The translations under genes and the position numbers were made by a program. A stretch of DNA of 7,218 bases from Clostridia bacterium. Its GTDB lineage: Bacteria > Bacillota > Clostridia > UBA1381. Below the pieces are notes generated by a model that did not search any database, was not told where the DNA came from, and saw only the letters and a list, made by a program, of their open reading frames with translations. How positions within the stretch are numbered: position 1 is the first letter of the stretch; the number at the start of each line of letters is the position of its first letter. The DNA lies in contig CAADSR010000398.1 in assembly GCA_900751685.1 (NCBI GenBank), forward strand, positions 1-7,218, given 5' to 3'. This document shows positions 4,686-7,218 of the stretch, one piece after another.

Positions 4686-6755
4686 ATGAAAAATTATGCA
4701 ATGGATGCGATCCGAAATGTTGTGGTTATGGGTCATGGAAAGTGTGGTAAAACAACACTGGTGGAAGCAATGGTCTATAATACCGGTGTGACGGACCGGC
4801 TGGGAAAAGTAGCGGACGGGACCACCATCACAGACTATGACCCGGAAGAGATCAAACGGCAGTTTTCAATTTCCGCGGCAATTGCCCCGATAGAATGGAA
4901 GGATATGAAATATAATATGATCGACACTCCTGGATTTTTTGATTTTTCGGGAGATGTGAAAGAAGGGCTCCGGGCGGCAGACTCTGCCCTGGTGGTCCTG
5001 AGCGGCCGGAGCGGTGTGTCCGTGGGGACAGAGCAGGTATTCCGCTATGCGAAGCAAAAAGGAGTACCGACCATGTTTTTTGTCAATAAGATTGATGATG
5101 AACGGGGCGATTATCAAAAGACGCTGGAAGAAATGAAGGAAGTGTTTGGAAAATCAGTTACCCCATTTGTTTATCCGATCCGGGAAGGGGAGGAGTTTAA
5201 AGGGTTTGTAGATATCATTGATATGACGGCCCGGCGGTATGAAGGGCAGGACCGTGTGGATATCCCTGTCCCCGAAGGGATGGATGAAGTGGTGGCGCCG
5301 CTGCGTGAAATGATCATGGAAGCAGTTGCGGAAACCGATGAAGAATTGATGGTAAAATATTTTAATGGAGAAGCATTTACTTTTGATGAAATCAAAAAGG
5401 CGATCCGTAAGGGAGTGAAGGACGGAAGTATTTACCCGGTTTATTGCGGCTCAGGACAGGATAATATCGGTGTGCGCAGCTTGATGGACGGAATCGGCAA
5501 ATATCTTCCCGCACCTTCTGAAATCGAGGAGATCGCCCATGTCGCTTCCAGCGGCGAGCCCATAGAGGTCGTTCAAAGCGAAACAGAAACCACCTCCGCT
5601 ATTATATTTAAGACCATTGTAGACCCTTATGTAGGAAAGATGTCCCTTTTCCGTGTCTATTCCGGAGATATCCATGCGGATTCCTCCTTATATAATCCAA
5701 ACAAGGGTGTCAGTGAACGGATCGGGAAAGTGTATACCTTGTGTGGAAAGAAACAAATAGAGGCTTCTAAAATCAAGGCCGGGGATATTGGCGTAGTGGC
5801 AAAGCTGGATAAGACCAAGACAGGAGATACCCTTTGTATGGAAGGGAAAAATATTATCCTGACAGGGATCGACTTTCCTGCCCCTGTCCTTTCGATGGCA
5901 GTACAGCCCCTGGCAAAAGGGGATGAGGAGAAGATCATCAGCGGCTTGACGCGGCAGATGGATGAGGACCCGACCTTCAGCGTAACAAACAACCCGGAAA
6001 CAAAGCAGACCCTGATCAATGGCCAGGGTGAACAGCATATTGACGTTTTAGTGAGCAAGTTGAAAGCCAAATATGGTGTGAATGTTGTTTTAGAAGAGCC
6101 GATCGTCCCTTACCGTGAGACCATTCAAGGGAAAACGACAATAGAAGGGAAGTATAAAAAACAGTCCGGCGGACATGGGCAATATGGCCATGTTAAAATT
6201 GAATTTGAGCCTGGTATTACAGAAGAACTCATGTTTGAAGAAAAGGTATTCGGAGGAAGCGTTCCCAAAAACTATTTCCCGGCAGTGGAAAAAGGATTGA
6301 GAGAAGCCTGCCAGCATGGCGTTTTAGCAGGATACCCGGTCGTGAATCTGAAGGCGACGTTACTGGACGGGTCTTACCACCCGGTGGATTCTTCAGAATT
6401 GGCATTTAAAATGGCAGCCTCCGCCGCCTATAAGAGCGGTATCCCGCAGGCAAAGCCTGTGCTGCTGGAACCCATTGGTTCATTAAAGGTCTATATCCCG
6501 GAAAATATCATGGGTGATATTATCGGAGATATCAACAAGCGGCGCGGTCAGATTATGGGCATGGGGGAGAGTGATAAGGAAGGCCTGAACGTAGTAGAGG
6601 CCGAGGTCCCGATGTCTGAAATGTTTAAGTATGCCACCGACCTGCGTTCCATGTCCCAGGGCCGGGGGATCTTCAGCTTTGAGTTCGCACGGTATGAAAC
6701 AGCACCAAGCAATGTAGCAGCGGCAATCATTGAAAAGGCGAAAAAAACCGAATAA
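4686..6755 (+). CDS. Elongation factor G-like GTPase (EF-G2 type)
   Basis: 689 residues in the full five-domain EF-G layout: the G domain (about 1-285), beta-barrel domain II (about 300-395), domain III (about 400-475, with NGQGEQHIDVLVSKL), domain IV with the SGGHGQYGHV loop (494-503), and domain V (PVLLEPIGSLKVYIPE onward, RRGQI at 619-623). G motifs: P-loop GHGKCGKT (16-23), DTPG (80-83), NKID (134-137), and the G5 region CGSG (254-257). It departs from canonical EF-G in three places: the P-loop is not AHIDAGKT, switch I carries RQFSI where RGITI is usual, and the switch II DTPGH histidine is F84. This pattern fits EF-G2 / EF-G-like paralogues rather than the housekeeping fusA normally found in the rpsL-rpsG-tuf cluster, which is not here. 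Known EF-G2 proteins bind GTP and ribosomes, but their role is unsettled. It appears monocistronic, with pta-ackA terminated upstream. Confidence 0.9.
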   Translation: MKNYAMDAIRNVVVMGHGKCGKTTLVEAMVYNTGVTDRLGKVADGTTITDYDPEEIKRQFSISAAIAPIEWKDMKYNMIDTPGFFDFSGDVKEGLRAADSALVVLSGRSGVSVGTEQVFRYAKQKGVPTMFFVNKIDDERGDYQKTLEEMKEVFGKSVTPFVYPIREGEEFKGFVDIIDMTARRYEGQDRVDIPVPEGMDEVVAPLREMIMEAVAETDEELMVKYFNGEAFTFDEIKKAIRKGVKDGSIYPVYCGSGQDNIGVRSLMDGIGKYLPAPSEIEEIAHVASSGEPIEVVQSETETTSAIIFKTIVDPYVGKMSLFRVYSGDIHADSSLYNPNKGVSERIGKVYTLCGKKQIEASKIKAGDIGVVAKLDKTKTGDTLCMEGKNIILTGIDFPAPVLSMAVQPLAKGDEEKIISGLTRQMDEDPTFSVTNNPETKQTLINGQGEQHIDVLVSKLKAKYGVNVVLEEPIVPYRETIQGKTTIEGKYKKQSGGHGQYGHVKIEFEPGITEELMFEEKVFGGSVPKNYFPAVEKGLREACQHGVLAGYPVVNLKATLLDGSYHPVDSSELAFKMAASAAYKSGIPQAKPVLLEPIGSLKVYIPENIMGDIIGDINKRRGQIMGMGESDKEGLNVVEAEVPMSEMFKYATDLRSMSQGRGIFSFEFARYETAPSNVAAAIIEKAKKTE

Positions 6756-6862
6756 AAAAGAAATCTCAAAAATCCCGGAAGGAGCAAAATCCAGAGGAAA
6801 CAGAGCTTTTCTGAATCAAAATATGTTTAGTAAAAGTGACTAAAGAATAAAAATAATTTTTG

Positions 6863-6868
6863 TATAAT
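6863..6868 (+). promoter_or_regulatory. Likely -10 element for the sugar ABC transporter ATPase gene
   Basis: A perfect TATAAT lies 79 bp before the ATG, in an AT-rich stretch. No good -35 box is found at 16-18 bp, so the promoter is only partly supported. Just downstream an imperfect inverted repeat (TAACA 6876-6880, TGTTA 6896-6900) would form a weak leader hairpin. No convincing terminator is seen in the 192-bp gap after the EF-G2 gene. Confidence 0.35.
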
Positions 6869-6947
6869 AATAGCCTAACATTTCAGGACAAAATGTGTTA
6901 TCATAATGTCATAGTATTAAATTCGTATAACGAGAGGGGATTAAGAA

Positions 6948-7218
6948 ATGGCAGATTTACAACTAAAGCACATTTACAAAAGATACGCGGGCGGAGTGAC
7001 AGCCGTTAGTGACTTTTGTCTTGATATCGAGGATAAGGAGTTTATTATCCTGGTTGGACCTTCAGGATGTGGTAAATCTACAACACTTCGTATGATTGCC
7101 GGCTTAGAGGAGATCAGTGAAGGTGAATTATATATCGGCGGTAAATTGGTGAATGATGTAGCGCCGAAAGACCGTGATATTGCAATGGTTTTCCAAAACT
7201 ATGCATTGTACCCGCATA
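6948..7218 (+). CDS. Sugar ABC transporter ATP-binding protein (MsmX/UgpC family), 3'-truncated by the window edge
   Basis: The first 90 codons of an ABC ATPase that would energise an importer at the inner face of the membrane. The fragment begins MADLQLKHIYKRY, a typical opening of the carbohydrate-uptake (CUT1) ATPases MsmX, UgpC and MalK. The Walker A motif is GPSGCGKST at 37-45, the Q-loop Q83 lies in MVFQNYALYPH, and the N-D-V-x-P-K-D-R-D-I-A-M segment before it is characteristic of the same subfamily. The signature motif, Walker B and the regulatory domain would lie beyond the edge. The ATG at 6948 follows GAGGGGA (6934-6940) by 7 bp. No permease or binding-protein gene is visible, as with MsmX-type ATPases that serve several importers from a stand-alone locus; the sequence beyond the edge could change that view. 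The substrate cannot be told from this fragment. Confidence 0.92.
   Translation, partial: MADLQLKHIYKRYAGGVTAVSDFCLDIEDKEFIILVGPSGCGKSTTLRMIAGLEEISEGELYIGGKLVNDVAPKDRDIAMVFQNYALYPH

Noticed and set aside
4156..4701. A 181-codon minus-strand open frame over the end of ackA and its terminator
   Set aside because: It runs through the ackA terminator hairpin and opposite a fully conserved kinase; the Cys/Phe/His-rich translation is typical of an antisense shadow.
4686..6755. Tetracycline-resistance ribosomal protection protein (TetM type) instead of EF-G2
   Set aside because: The length of 689 is near the 639-residue Tet(M) class, but the domain IV loop SGGHGQYGHV and domain II-III sequence are EF-G-like, and the P-loop and switch changes fit EF-G2. 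No resistance-associated mobile element is present.
1..7218. CRISPR arrays, insertion sequences, tRNA or rRNA genes, phage or defence genes
   Set aside because: No regularly spaced repeats, transposase-like proteins, tRNA-like cloverleaves or defence-associated domains were seen on either strand.

Overview
This window looks like chromosomal DNA from a Gram-positive anaerobe of the class Clostridia, plausibly Lachnospiraceae or a close relative. The reasons are a short one-domain phosphate acetyltransferase followed by acetate kinase, a RuvX plus DUF1292 pair, a Clostridia-type EF-G paralogue, strong AAGGAG/AGGAGG ribosome binding sites and Firmicutes-style sigma-A promoters (TTGnnn, 17 bp, TATAAT). 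The family assignment is an inference from gene content and style. No mobile element, CRISPR array, tRNA or rRNA is visible.

Layout. (1) 1-873, plus: the 3' part of an unrecognised Ala/Pro/Thr-rich protein with a small folded C-terminal domain, closed by a strong hairpin terminator. (2) 874-1293: a gap of about 420 bp without a protein gene. On the minus strand it holds what reads as a complete small-RNA gene: promoter, about 230 nt with extensive complementary arms including a UUCG tetraloop, and an intrinsic terminator. Its size and architecture resemble 6S RNA, but the family is not proven. (3) 1294-2080, minus: ruvX followed by a DUF1292 gene that also has promoter-like sequences of its own in the 100-bp gap. 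(4) 2081-2311: a divergent control region with face-away promoters for ruvX and pta, and a 13-bp palindrome lying on the pta -35 box. (5) 2312-4536, plus: pta-ackA, one operon ending at a strong terminator. (6) 4686-6755, plus: a full-length EF-G-like GTPase (EF-G2 type) whose switch II histidine is replaced by phenylalanine. (7) 6948 to the right edge, plus: the first 90 codons of an MsmX/UgpC-type sugar ABC transporter ATPase.

How the genes fit together. Pta and AckA convert acetyl-CoA to acetate with substrate-level ATP formation, the main energy-yielding end of mixed-acid fermentation. The sugar-uptake ATPase at the right edge fits a carbohydrate fermenter. RuvX and the DUF1292 protein are housekeeping genes. 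The EF-G2 paralogue is a translation-type GTPase of unsettled role. The least explained items are the minus-strand small RNA, the palindrome on the pta promoter, and the C-terminal domain of the first gene. Nothing here forms an obvious new multi-gene system; the small RNA is the best candidate for something not captured by protein annotation.
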